From assembly GCF_001625215.2 (NCBI RefSeq), contig NC_030383.2, forward strand, positions 62,424,949 through 62,488,948: a stretch of 64,000 nucleotides of DNA, given 5' to 3'. Each line of letters begins with the position of its first letter. Within the stretch, counting starts at the first letter, position 1. Positions 42,742 to 55,191 of the stretch are shown one piece after another. Origin of the DNA: Daucus carota subsp. sativus. Its lineage: Eukaryota > Streptophyta > Magnoliopsida > Apiales > Apiaceae. The notes under the pieces are model-generated. The model worked only from the letters and a program-made list of their open reading frames with translations. It made no database searches and had not been told where the DNA came from. The translations under genes were made by a program, and so were the position numbers.

Positions 42742-44143
42742 TTTTATCATCTTTGATAACAGATGTAATGATATATGTTCAAGTAGTTTTAACTTGAGGT
42801 TGCTTAAAATCATCTCTTCCGTTATATAATTTTTTAAATTTTATAGACATATAAGAATTTATGCTTCTTTCATTTTACGTTTAATGAAAGATAGAATTAG
42901 TTCAAATGATAACTGAATATTCGAAGTCGGGATCTAAACAGAAAGAGTTAAAGAGTCGGTATGATATTTTTATTATCTATTTTCTAGTCAAGTATTTTGT
43001 GATCCAATCACATTAAGTATTATTTTTATTCGATTAATTAAATGATTATCATTTAATCTAATTAAAATAATGTTTTAAAAATATGATAATTATGTATTAA
43101 AACTTATAAATATATGTATATAAATTTATTAAATATACATGTAAAGATAATATGTATTACCACAATGAATAAATCATATTTTATGAAAAATCAGACTTAT
43201 ATAAGATCTAATATGAGTGAGTACATGAGTGCTTGTATTCGAGATTATATTGTGTTTAATTTTTTATCAGATTTATAGCATTTTCAAAATATATATAAGA
43301 TATGCAGGGTTCTTAGATATGTATCATATATTCAAACTGAATATAAATCGAGATACTGAATAATCAAATCGAGATACAAAATGAGTGTTTTATTATAATG
43401 AGTGGTTATATTTTATGTACTAATAAAGTAAACGACCTGCTTTCAAATATAAATAGAGAGGGAAACAAATGAAAAAAAACTGAACTTATGTAATTTTCAC
43501 TCCTATATTTTCATTTATATTTGTGCTTCCAAGTTATTAAAAGGCTTTAAGTAAAAAGTAGATGTAATCATATGACAATTTCACTCCAAAATTTTCACTC
43601 CAAAAATGAGATAAATGTGAAAATTTATTTGCTTTCAGTTACGTTTACTTGCTTTCTCTTTTCAAAAAACTCAATGAGCATAACTTAACATGGGTTGGCC
43701 GATAGTAGTAACTAGAAAAATTTCGCAAATGCCTCGTGAATGACAAGAAAGACGCAACATTTGACATTTTTGCAGTGAAATTCTTGTATTTTGGAACTTC
43801 TTGAATTGCTATTGAAGCTCCGTTATTTACTCGTACTAGCTTAGTACATGTCAGGCTTCTTTCGACTTCCAGTTGAGACACGATAACATAAAATATACTA
43901 CTTGTACATGCTTTGCATAATTGAGTTCGTAAATTCATATCTATATTCCTCCTTTCTACCTTTAATTATGATTTCCGATACTCGTGACCGAATGTTTGAA
44001 CCCTATGTTGTCGTTTCTCGCATGAACAAATCAATTACTAATATTTGGTTTTGAGTTTAAATATTAGTACAAGACAAGAGGAGCAGCTTAAATAGTACTC
44101 CCTCCTCCCCTCAATTCTTCATGTTAAGAACAAGATATATGAG

Positions 44144-44385
44144 CTGTTTGGGTGATCTTAAAATAAGTGATTTTTGCTTAAAATATATAAGTAGAGTAGA
44201 AATTAGAAGCAAGATAAGACTTATAAGTGATTAAAGTGTTTGAGAAATAAGTAGAAACTCTGAAACAAAAGCTAGCATTCCTAGTTTTTTATAAGTGTTT
44301 TTTGACTTTTTACACAAACGGTACGAATAAGTGCTTTTAACTTGTAAACCGAGAAGTTCGGCTTAAAAGTGACTGCCAAACACCC
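44144..44385. mobile_element. Probable hAT-like MITE
   Basis: Left end CTGTTTGGGTGATCTTAAAA and inverted right end GGCTTAAAAGTGACTGCCAAACACCC. The body has AAGTGATTTTTGCTTA and its inverted counterpart. Target duplication not identified. Confidence 0.5.
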
Positions 44386-44519
44386 ACATAGGTATGTGAT
44401 ATTGGGAATAACAGATTCGATACGTATATTAATGATTCTAAAAATTATATTTATAAAATATTTTTAAAAATAAGTTTAAAAATGATTGGAACTTCTAACT
44501 TAGTAGAATGTGTATTTTT

Positions 44520-44618
44520 TTTTTTTTTTTGAACAAGGAAAATAATTCAATTATAAAAAGCCATACGGCATCTACATACATGATCGAAATTGAACAAACG
44601 CATAATAATATCGTTGTT
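44520..44618 (-). mobile_element. Severely 5'-truncated LINE with 14-bp TSD
   Basis: On the minus strand the last bases read GGCTTTTTATAATTGAATTA, then TTTTCCTTGTTC and a poly-A tail, a familiar plant LINE 3' end. GAATGTGTATTTTT is duplicated at 44506-44519 and 44619-44632. Only about 99 bp were inserted, as in abortive target-primed reverse transcription. Confidence 0.8.
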
Positions 44619-45311
44619 GAATGTGTATTTTTAACCAACTTAATTTAGTTTTACGATTTTATATAATAAATGGTTAATATCATTGTAGATGACCTATAAA
44701 TTTGTTTTTATTTGTCATAAATTACTTAAGATACAAAATTACTCCCCTCGGACGTTCTTTATTCTGCACTTATCATTCCAAGTCATAATATATGCAATAA
44801 GAGTAATTCACACGAATTTAAATTATTAATTTAAGTTCATCTACACGAACTTTACATATATGACGATGATAATCGAGAAGAGTATCATAATTACGGAGAG
44901 CAAATCTGATAGAGCTGTTGAAAATAAATCGAACAAATTTCTTGAGAGATGACTAAGAAATACGTCACAAGTTACGATTTTGTGTGTGTGGCGAGCATTG
45001 TCAATATATACAGCTAGAATACTCGATCGATTTTAAATCCAAGGAAGAATGCAGAGAATTCCTCAATTATTTTCCGGAATTTGTGGATATCTAACGTAAG
45101 ATTTAATAAAATAGAGGATACACGAAAACAAAGAGCATGAGCACAATATGCTAACGAATTATAGTTGACCTTTGACCGATTTAGAAATTTGGTGCGTTTT
45201 TGTACGTAGTAAAACAAACCTCACATGGCGAGTGCCGAAACACAAAAACAAAATTGAAACCCTAACTGCACTCCAACCATTTATTTACGGTTTCCTTATC
45301 TGTTCTAATAA

Positions 45312-45400
45312 TTCTCGGGATGAGATAGAGTCGAACACGGGTGTCTCCGGAACAACAGAGGATAAACCTACAACTGGGCTACCCAATCGTGCTCGCATGG
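45312..45400 (-). mobile_element. tRNA-derived SINE fragment
   Basis: Minus strand: GATTGGGTAGCCCAGTTGTAGG (A-box region), TTATCCTCTGTTG, then GTGTTCGACTC (B box). TTATCCTCTGT(C/T)G also occurs in the SINE at 21584, so the two are relatives. No tail or target duplication was identified. Confidence 0.6.
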
Positions 45401-46208
45401 CAACATACATAAAAATAGCTTAAAAGTCCATCGGTGATTACTTGTTATTTGCTTGTCATGGAAACCAGATTTTTACCTTATTTGGAGAAAACGTGTATTC
45501 ATAGGCCTCGGGTTGTCTTGACGATAAAACGACAAGACTTACTATTAAGCAAAATTTCAAAAATATCCACATATAAGTTCGAAAAACACTTGAATTATTT
45601 GATTGAAATGGTTTCTGATGATGCAGAATTGATGTCGGTAAATTTCCGATAAGTCGGTAACTTATGTCGAGTCTGATGAGCAAGTTCTGATTGATCCGCT
45701 TCAGGCCTCGCGAGATACATGCTTACACTTTGTTGTTTTGTCAGCTTTTATTGTAGCAGCAACAATGGAAAGAAGAGCACTGAGTCATGCAGGTAATTTA
45801 TACCTCTGGATTGTAGTCGTACTCCAGTCTAAAGGATGTGGATTGGAGTCACCCCTGCCGCAGGGGTGATCTCTTTGTTGGCTCCTTTCCGTTGTCTCTG
45901 ACGGAGAGTGTTCAAGTTCCTGGCAAGCTGGGCCACAAAGAAGGGGGAGGAAATGAGAAGAAAATTTTTAACTAATTTGACAAAAAAAAGCGGATGAAAC
46001 TGATTATCATATTCAAATAAGAGTAATAATTAGGATGGGAACTGAGATAATATCATGAACACATTGCATTGATGCAAAATGAGAGAACATGTGAGAATGG
46101 TTCGTTAATAATTAACGAAGTCATAAGAAGCATATATATAAAAATTCAGCGTGAAGTACTAAAACTCTCAAAGTAAGCTCAAGTATATTTGGACAATAGT
46201 TACCTTCA

Positions 46209-49200
46209 TCACCCAGGCCCGGGCAAACCTTTGAGTACATCCCTAAGAGCATAATAGTGGCTATCACACTTGTGATCAGAAATTAAGTTGCTAGACAACA
46301 GTATCCTTCGAAAATGTTCGCCAGGATTTCTCTTCCAAAGTGTGAAATATTCTCCACCTTTGCCATGTCTGTTACATGTGTGACTTTCAACATTCCTCTT
46401 CAGAAAATAAACGGTTCCAGGTATAAACAGCTCGTCAGACATCTTTAAGGGAGCCTCTTTCATGTTAATTGCACCACTTCTCCCTGCTACCTTGGTAGTT
46501 GGAGAAACACTGCATGATTCTTGAGGCACATCTGCGGCAAATAGGAAAACAGTGTACCAACGTAATTAAAAGATATGCAAATGTGACGTCTGAATGTATA
46601 TTAAACGTGCAAAGCTGCAAGACAACATCAGTGAAAACAACAGGATTTTTAAATTTGTTAAAGGTAACATAATGCAATTTTTTTCGTGGCGGTGAGGCTA
46701 GCATAAATATAGCACAACTTCATTTAAGAAACACATCATGCCCACAAACTTTGGGCGGTAAATCTCTTAAAGTAGACCAATAGAACAAAAACCAGTCACT
46801 CTTGGCTAGGTTCCAACCAACATGGATGAAGAAGTTGCCCGTCTAGATGGAAGTAAAGAGTGGAAATTTAGCAATGCAAGTTGTCACGCCAAATTTCAGC
46901 ACACATAAGAATTCAAATTTTTAAGCAAAAAAATTAAATAAAAATACTCTATATAACTCCATCATGGTTACCAGTGGTTAGACACATTTTTTTATCATCC
47001 AAGAATTTAAGAACATTCCCAAATTTAAAAAAAATAGCGAAGTGAAAAGGCAAGTCTTACCCGAAAGCTCTGCCTGGCTCCTGAACTTGGCATAGTCAAC
47101 AAGCTTTCGAGCTACATCTTGTACAGAAGTGACAACCTGTTTTGCGTTTGTAAACACATCTACCACATTTTTCCAATCTTCTTTCTCCAGGACACTTGTC
47201 CTATTGGTAAAGAAGATTATAGGCATGTTATAATACTGAATTCATATAAAAGGACATGCGATAATGATAGTTGAAAGGAAGATAGTCCCTTCTTCATGAC
47301 GGACAGCTCAAGGATTACAAGAACAGCTGAAAAGGATCTTGTATGAGATTTTGGGTAAATAGGTGGAACGCAACATAATGAAATGAACAGCAGTAGGCGG
47401 CTTTATACGCATAATTTTTTTTTTATTAATACATTGTAGAAACTTTGATATTGGTAATCCTGGTTAGCTCATCTTATCAGGTAGTTCTTGATAAGTGGGA
47501 TATTACCCAACTTCTCTACTGTTAATGGTGATCCTTGTCGCTATAGGCCGATAACTCAAAGAAGTAATATTTAGATGTTTTCCTCATTATAGTCAAGTCA
47601 GGAAAGCTAAAAGTCTTTTAAACAAAACATCTGCAGCAAATTGAAATCTTCTTACCAATCAGTCTGAAGAATCTCATTCCTCAACCTCGTTAAAGAAGCT
47701 ACACTTAACCTTGGAATTATATCATCCTGTAATCGAAAGATAATAAACAATGTTGTAATTAGTGTCATGAAAGTTAACTTAGAGAAACATTAATAAAAGA
47801 GGGGCAAGTAGTCTCAAAGAAAATAAATGTCTGCTGACCTGCATTACAATGGTTGTGACATATTCAGAGCAGCTATCAGCAAGCTCCCTAGAGATGCATG
47901 CTGGAGTGGCATACCCAATGGCAGAAACAACATTAGGACTGAACCCCAGCTCCTTACTTGATTTTTGCCGGAGCATTATAGCCAACAACGACGCTGTAGC
48001 CCCACCAAGGGAATGACCAACAAGCCTTAAACTAAAACCCTGTGATTTAAGATGAGAAAAATAAAAACCAACAAAATTTAGATGGCAAAAAGAATGATGG
48101 AATTTTCAAAAGCTGCCATATTGTCAATTTATAATAATATAACAAGTAAAAGAACCTCATGTTGTTTAAGGCAATTCTTAATGGTATCCAACTCATGATT
48201 GAGAAACCAACGAGCGGCCTCAGCTGTACCAAAGTGGCTTGGAAACCCTTGGGAATTTAATTCTTCATGACTAGAAGAAACTATGTCGGTAATCAGATCG
48301 TACACGGTATGAGTTCCACGAATTCCAAGAATCACAAGTTTCTTACGTCTGTCAATCCCTATATAGTATCCTGGCCTCAAAACACTAGAATCTTTGACAA
48401 ATTTGTAGACATTACTTTCTCGAAGCATGCACTTCTTTGCAAGACCTGCAACACTTGCCCTGTAAGCTCCCTTTGCAAGTTCTGAGTGGTAGATGAGATC
48501 ATGTACCTATAATACAATATTCTATATTTCAAATTATATTTAATTATTAGAAAAACCCATTTCAAGTAATTACTTTACTTAGAAGAATACATAAATTACT
48601 GACTCAAAATATCTCTTAAAAATTTAAAGGATTCTAGTTAATACAATTGATTCCGAAGAAATTTGTACGCCCTGAACATCGTCCAGCGGATTTGTGGATG
48701 CTTGCTGGAGGTATATAAGATATAATCCAAGTGTGAGATCACTCAAGCTCCAATCCTTAAATACAAGCTTGCTCCGTTGAATGCTTGCAATAATTTCCGT
48801 AATTGATCTACTGATGGGTGGGATTTTGTTTTCAGATTCAATGCCTGCCAAATTACTATTATTATTGCTTCCACAAAAACTTCAGTGTAGACTTGATAAT
48901 GGAGAAACCAAAACAACCACAAAACTAAAAAAACCAAAAGTAGATTGAAATATACAGAAAATTATGCAATTTCTTACCAACAAGCTTTCCGTTTCATTTC
49001 TTTTTCTTTTTCTCATTAGACTAGTCTCAGGTGCACAATCTCTCCCCACCACAACGCTTAGAGCAAATCCTAAAATTGTGTCCAAATCGACTTTGACACT
49101 GTAAGTGGTTGCTAAGAAGCATCTACGTAATGAAAAAATCTACTTTGAGATGACTAACCAAAATGCATACTTATGACCTTTTACATTTCAGATGATAATC

Positions 49201-50452
49201 GTCAAGTTGTGCGATTGTGCTACAGATGTACAGACAATCTTGGTTCATCTATTAACCACAATTTGCCTAATTACCAATATTATAATTCTATTACTAAATC
49301 GATGATGCTTTATCACCTTAACTCAGAGATGCAATAGACCACTAGTATTTGTTTCATGGATCTTCATTATTGTTACTTGAGATAGCTATAGTGAAAGTAT
49401 ATCAAGCACAAACAAAGACATCAGACCTAGCGAGGGCAGTTCCCTACAGATATTTGGTTCAACACAAGCTTTTTCTGTGTTTGCGCATTAATCCTTTCAC
49501 TTCTTTCCCTATCAATTTCAGTTATTCTGTATCAGGCGTTAACTTTGGCAGTATTCAATATTCAAAAAATCTGAATTATTAATACCGACTGAACTTCAAT
49601 ATAAGAGCTGTAACTATATTGCCACACACCTGAAGGTAACGCCTGTCGACACAATTGCAAAGCTGGTTCAAGTTTTTTAGTGAGCCAAGCAATTTCCGAT
49701 TTCCCCCCATTACTGCCATTACTGTTGACTTCATCTTCATCTGAACTACATTTCTTCGTCTCCGACCGAGAGTCCCTCTTCTTCCCCAAACATTGCCTTA
49801 AAGGCCCTTCAACACCATCTTTTCCTTCTCTTACAACAGGGGACTTAAAATTATCAATCTTACACCATTGTGATTGACACAAATTAACAACACTATATAC
49901 AACCCTTTCATACAATTTTTGCTTCCTCAGCAACTTCATACTAAAATCTGCACAACAATTAATCAAATACAATATCCAATAAGCTTTTCATCATATTTTT
50001 ACTTTCGACTAGTAAAACATCCCAAATGTTAAATTCATAAAAAAGTACAATCTTTTATCATTTTCATAACAAAATCACAATTCTTGAATCATCTACACAG
50101 CTACATACTAAAATCTGCACACGAAATGAAAGATGCAGCATTCAAAATGGCAAAAACATTAAAAGGTGTAGACTTTATACCATCAAAATGGTAGAAACAT
50201 TAATTTCAACTAAAATTACAAACTCTTTGAACTAAATAAACAAATTTACACAAAAATTTACACACCCAACAGCGCAGTAAATAAAATACAACACACAAAA
50301 TGTTAAAAAGCACATAAAGGTGCAAACTTTGTATAAAATCAAGATTATTGAATTGAATATATGCGTACATATATATATCATTAATTGATGATATAAAGAG
50401 AAATGAACAAACCCATGTTGTCAACTAGACGCTTCAAGAAGCTACTAGACAT
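46209..50452 (-). CDS. Class 3 lipase (sn-1 mono/diacylglycerol lipase type)
   Basis: Serine hydrolase of acylglycerols, with an alpha/beta-hydrolase fold. Eight exons on the minus strand: 50452-50413, 49947-49630, 48844-48645, 48506-48156, 48039-47839, 47726-47656, 47200-47061, 46531-46209. All phases close, giving 547 aa. The nucleophile elbow is VGHSLGG with Ser313; the likely acid is in DDIIPRLS (D371/D372); the likely His is in SDHKCDSHYYAL (H527 or H532). A basic, Ser-rich N-terminal part precedes the catalytic domain, as in the plant lipases with an extra N-terminal lipase domain (I recall Arabidopsis At3g14075 and At4g16070). The first exon encodes only 13 residues, and its acceptor was chosen by frame. 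Substrate unproven. The small first exon is the least certain. Confidence 0.9.
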
Positions 50453-51470
50453 TTTTGTGCTGAAATTGATATTTTCCGGTGACTTTTTGGGGATTCCGGT
50501 GCCGGAAAGTGAGGAGGAGGCGGTTGTTTTTTTCCGGTGAATGAAATAGCTAGCTTTGTGTAGAAGAAGAAAGGAGGGGCCTGCATAACTTTGGGCTGGG
50601 CTTCTTATGTACTCGCGTCCCTTTTTATTTGTGCATTTTGGAAAAAAAAACACATGCCAAAGAATAATTAATTGTATAAATTTTTATATTAAATACTTCT
50701 AATTAATATCTTGAGAATGATGAAATACCTCTACTTTATGTCTTGAAAACATGAATTCAACCAATTTTTAAATAAGTCAAGTCTTGAAAATTGAAATTAT
50801 GAAGATATATTTGAAAAACTATCATTAAATTAGTTTTAAATGTATAAATGGACAGATAAATAGGGACAAATTTTTACTTCCAAAGTGGACAGATAAATAG
50901 GGACGGAGGGAGTATTATAAAGCTTTTTAATGGTGTTTGTCAGGTTGTGTGTATAAAACTATAAATTATGAAGTCATCATTTTCATGGAATTCTCAAACA
51001 AAAGTTTAATCTTTTTAGAAAAGATCATTATCCAAAAAATCTGGTTATTAATCCTCATTAATCTCTATTTTTGTGGAAATATTTTATTAATTTAATTAAT
51101 CTCTAATTACTCATTTATTAATCCTCATATCTTTATTTTTATATATTAATTTAATTAATCTCTGATTAATTGTTTCTTTATCGATTAAATATGAATCACG
51201 AATTTTACAACGAAAAAAAGGATCACTCTCTTTTTTATAAAAGAAGTTTGATATTTCTTTTTATAATTGATGCAATAGTATGAGTTGTTTGGATCATTCA
51301 TGAATAAGAATTCAAAAATAAAATAGAAAATGAGCAAATTATTCATATAGTAATATTCAAATAATAAAATTAGATTCAAGCACAGTCCCTTTATCTAAAA
51401 AAGAGAAATGAATATACATAGGATCGAGGGCATAGTTGGAATTTAAAAAAATGCAGAACCTATAAATTGC
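50453..51470. other. Upstream region of the lipase gene
   Basis: Contains the lipase promoter and 5' UTR. At 50850-50915 the phrase GGACAGATAAATAGGGAC occurs twice and ends in GGACGGAGGGAGTA, the right end of a Stowaway-type MITE without a clear left end. The remainder is AT-rich without coding sequence. Confidence 0.5.
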
Positions 51471-52510
51471 CAGATTAGGGTTAGCAATTAATACTTTGAA
51501 GAGATGTCTACAGACGGCCTTAAATTCTATCATGTTTTACATGGCCACTTGCATCTCGTTCATAATAGAATCATCAGAAATTTGAAGCTTGTGTTTCAAC
51601 TTTTCTATGGAATTACAAGTTTTGCTATTCTGGGACATTGTATTTATTAATAAAAACCAAAATTTGTTTGTTTATTAGATGGATAAAAATCAAAATTCTT
51701 ATTTGTTTTAATCAATTTTGAATATAGATGAATAAAGATTTATTTTTTGGATAATATTTTGTGGGTTTTGTGATACTTTGATTCTCGCGGGAGGAAAGTG
51801 AGAAATCATATGTACACACATGCATAATCACCTAATGACGTCGATTTTCTTATAAAAGTTTGTCTAGTGTGTGTCCATTGACACATGCTAAGCGCGGAAT
51901 TTGATATGCTAAGCGCGGAATTTGATATGTTTGGGAGGTTTTGATTGATGTGCTTGTTGTATTTGCAGAGAGTCCGTTATTATTAAAATATGAGAGCCAA
52001 TCAAAATCTCCCAAACTTCTAAAATTCCGCGATTAGCATGTGCCCATGAGCACACTAGAAAAACAGTTCTTATAAATGTTTATTGAAAATCCTGTTATAA
52101 CATACACTATGCACAAAGGGTTAATGTGTTAGATGTTGAGTTATGTATTGATATTTAATGAAATTACGGTCTTAATATGTTAGAGGTTGAGTTGATTGAC
52201 ATTTAATAAAATTGCGGAGAAATTTTGATTTACTTTTGAAGAAGGAAATGAGGAGTTTAGTTCTTATTGACTAGATTGCCGAAATGATGGCAACAATGAT
52301 GTATTAGCTCTATCTGATCCTTCGATTTTTGTTGAGTTTTTGGTCTTTGTTATGCTTTGAATTCGAAATTTAATAATCCAAGCTTCTCGAACCCCAGGCT
52401 ATGCTAGATTGTCTCTTGTCGATTTTTGCAGAGTGTTCTTTGGTTACTTGTGTGGTTACAAGATGTTAAAGTTGATGGAATATTTCCCGGACATTTCAGG
52501 AATAAGTGGG
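51471..52510 (+). repeat. Duplicated non-coding segment, copy 1
   Basis: Starts ATTAGGGTTAGCAATTAATA. Colinear, diverged matches to copy 2 (53735-54905): ACGGCCTTA(A/T)AATT, GGAATTACAAGTTTTGCTATTCTGG, the GATTGCCGAAATGATGGC motif, TAATCCAAGCTTCTCGA, and TTGTGTGGTTACAAGATGTT. It has no long ORF and looks like promoter, 5' UTR and first-intron sequence. It contains a MITE at 51864-52058. Confidence 0.7.
51864..52058. mobile_element. Small TIR element (MITE), 195 bp
   Basis: CTAGTGTGTGTCCATTGACA / CCCATGAGCACACTAG and CATGCTAAGCGCGGAATTT / AAATTCCGCGATTAGCATG form long inverted ends. The body pair TTTGGGAGGTTTTGATTG / CAATCAAAATCTCCCAAA continues inward. A 21-bp unit (TGCTAAGCGCGGAATTTGAT) is tandemly doubled on the left only. 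It is absent from copy 2 of the surrounding duplication. Confidence 0.75.
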
Positions 52511-53734
52511 CTACCATGTTCGGGGCATTAGTGTGTTAACAATGATCAATCGAATTAGTCGAGGTGCGCGCAAGCTGACCCAGACACCGGTTTAACAAAA
52601 AAAAAGGAAGAAAATTGACGGAATTTAGCCCAAGTTATATGTGAGGCGGAGTGACAGCAGAATTTGGTGCTGCAGATCTCTCTTAACACAACAAATAATC
52701 AAACCAGAGTTTAATTGATCTTCTGAAACATTGATATCAAAGCAGAGTTATAGATTTATATTCTTCAAAAATAAGTAATTTATTATTATAAAATGAAAAG
52801 TATTAAATACCAAGGTTGTAAAAATCGGAAATCGGGTCGACTCGATTTTGGTCTTGGAAAACAGAGTACTCAGAACTCGGAGAGTACTCGGATAAAAATA
52901 TATTTTCCTTGTATTTTAAATTTATATTATTATATTAGTAATAACCTAATGATAATAATTTAATAATTTAATCAAAACTCCAAAAATTCAAAACAAATAA
53001 TAATTTGCAAAGATTATTTTACCAGTTATTGATCCATTGTACATACTTTAATAAAAGATTACCACTGTTAAATACTCTTAAAAACTTGGTTATAGAACAC
53101 TGTTAAATACTTGCTTATAAAGAAAGTATAAAAAATTATATTTTTCCTGATAATCAATTTAAATCCCTCAAAAACACATACCACAATATAATTTTTTAAC
53201 TTAGGTGGCGGAAAAAACTTAATATTACATTGTACATATTCTTAAATACTTGGTTATAGAACATTGTTATATACTTAGTTATCGAAAAAGTATAAAAAAA
53301 TTATATTTTTTCTGATAATAAATTTAAATTTTCCTCAAAAACACATATCATAATATAAATTTTTTACTTATGTGACGAAAAAAAATTTAATATTACATTT
53401 TGTAATTCATGTATGATAACATCTTTTAGATAAAATAAGAAAAAATGGTATGTATCTTATTATTACGTTAACAATTAAAATTGAAGTAAAAATTTCAAAA
53501 CAGATAAAATTTAATAATTTAACTCATATTCAAAAGTTTACAATTGATCTAAATTCTCAAATAAAAAAATAATTGAATTCCCAAGTTAAATAAATTTAAC
53601 CCCGCCCCAAAATTCATACCATTTTATTTTTTATTTTTGTGTGTGTTTAATCTCAACATAAAATAATTTTTTAAAAAAGAAATCCACAAATCGCAAGGCT
53701 ATATTAGGAATTTGACAAAATTCACATCTATAAA
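52511..53734. other. AT-rich spacer between the two duplicated segments
   Basis: Non-coding. GGTTGTAAAAATCGGAAATCGG at about 52822 resembles a hAT-type terminus; its partner end was not found. A tandem repeat (listed next) covers 53040-53400. Confidence 0.45.
53060..53400 (+). repeat. Tandem repeat, about 164-bp unit x2
   Basis: AAGTATAAAAAATTATATTT begins at 53124 and 53288, each followed by TCTGATAAT(C/A)AATTTAAAT, CCTCAAAAACACATA and AATTTAATATTACAT-like sequence. Very AT-rich. Confidence 0.75.
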
Positions 53735-54905
53735 TTCAAGATTAGGGTTTAGTACCCACACAAAAATTGGGGGAGATTTTACAAACGGCCTTATAATTTC
53801 ATTAAAACGGCCACTCTCAATCTCTCCCATTACATCAAAGATTTATCAGAATTTTAATGCTTGAATTTCAATATCTCTGTGGAATTGCAAGTTTGGCTAT
53901 TCTGGTACATTGTTTTGTGGAATTACAGATTTGATTTTTATGAAATGGGTTTGTGTGAATCGGAAGTGATGAGTAGACTATATTGTTTCCCTATTGGTTT
54001 GATCACCGATATGATGGTGCAATTGTATTAGCTCTATCTGATCCATTCTGTTGTATGTGTTTATTTGGTGGGTATTGTATTATTTTGATAATTTCTGGGT
54101 TTGTTGTAAAGTTTTGATCTCTCCCTCTCTCTCTCTCCCTCTCTCCCTCTCCCCCCTCTCTCTCCCTCCCCCCTCTCTCTTCCTCCCCCCCTCTCTCTCT
54201 CACTCCTGCCCTGTTGTTGGGTATTGTTATTGTATTTGATTATTTGTGGGTTTGGTGTAGAGTTTTGATTTTGTGAATTGAGAAACACTGAAACAAACTC
54301 ACTTTTTGTGTAGGGTACTGTTTTTTGTATTGATATTTTGTGGTTTTGTTTTGAAGTTTTAATTTTTGGGAGGGGGAAGTGTAAAATAATTGTAGACACA
54401 CGCAAAGACACATACTCTTTGGTATTGTTTGATGAAATTGCTGGCATGTTTTTTTTTTTTTGAAGAGAAGGAAATGAGGAATAATAGATTCCCTATTGGT
54501 TTGATTGCTGGAATGATGGCAACAATCATGTATTAGCTCTATCTGATCCTTTATAATTGTGGATATTTATTTGACATTGGTTTATGAATTGATGTCGGAT
54601 GCAATTGTCGTCAAGTTTTTGTATTTTGGACAAGTGAGAGATATATTCCCTATTGGTTTGATCGCCAGAATGATGGCAAAAATCATGTATATGCTCTATT
54701 TGATCCTTTAGTTTTTCTGAAATTTATGGTATTTGATGTTTCTTTAGATTTGGTATTGTGAGGCACATTCGAAGGTTTGACAAGTGAAACTAATAATCCA
54801 AGCTTGTTGAGCTCAAAAGTTGTGCTAGATTGTTTGTTGTCGAATTTGTATCATGTTCTTTAGCTACTTTTGTGGTTATAAGATCTTCAAGTTTGACATA
54901 CAGCC
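53735..54905 (+). repeat. Duplicated non-coding segment, copy 2
   Basis: The second copy of the segment at 51471, with a (CT)n tract (54117-54205) and three occurrences of the motif TTCCCTATTGGTTTGAT...ATGATGGC...GCTCTATCTGATCC (53988, 54491, 54649); copy 1 has one (about 52270). The motif repetition is internal to this copy. Confidence 0.7.
54117..54205 (+). repeat. (CT)n-rich low-complexity tract
   Basis: Imperfect CTCTCTCCCTC repeats produce Arg/Glu-rich or Ser/Leu-rich ORFs on both strands that are not genes. Confidence 0.95.
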
Positions 54906-55071
54906 CTGCGTTATTTTGAGTTATGTTTCTTTTCCTCTTCATGGTTTTTCTAGCTAGTTTGAGTGGGATCTGTAATGGTAATATTCTGTATAGATAATAT
55001 TGATGGAGAATGATTTAAACTAGCTTTAAGTATTGTGAGCTGGAATAAGTGTTTGTAAATGACCGCAGAAT

Positions 55072-55191
55072 ATGGAGCTGAGGAAATTTCGAGACAAGAT
55101 TCGTCTATCTCTTAACAGGAGGATAATTGAAGAGGAGATTGATCGTTTAGAACATTGGTCGCTAATTGAAAGATGGCTAGTACTCCAGTAG
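55072..55191 (+). CDS. Short unassigned ORF, 39 codons, possible gene relic
   Basis: It follows a plausible acceptor (GACCGCAG at 55062-55069). The ORF starts MELRKFRDKIRLSLNRR and includes EIDRLEHWSLIER. The L-x-R-x-K...LE-x-WSL-x-(E/D)R pattern loosely recalls the conserved C-terminal region of QWRF/AUGMIN8-like proteins, but the frame stops at once. A second frame (ATG at 55173) continues for 26 codons to TAA, so a frameshifted relic is possible. It lies directly after duplicated segment copy 2, which could be its leader. It may equally be chance. Confidence 0.25.
   Translation: MELRKFRDKIRLSLNRRIIEEEIDRLEHWSLIERWLVLQ

Larger units (their letters stand above)
42742..46208. other. Intergenic region between the LBD and lipase genes (convergent)
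   Basis: Both flanking genes end here. It contains a MITE, a LINE fragment and a SINE listed separately, and an isolated Stowaway left end (CTCCCTCCTCCCCTC, near 44099). I see no credible coding sequence. The 45700-45980 stretch is less AT-rich but shows no feature that I recognise. Confidence 0.55.

Noticed and set aside
53988..54050. C/D-box snoRNA gene
   Set aside because: The C-like and D-like boxes are only about 35-40 bases apart and no terminal stem forms; kept only as a repeat motif to check.
54003..54447. Long minus-strand ORFs rich in Arg, Glu and Gly
   Set aside because: They translate a (CT)n low-complexity tract.
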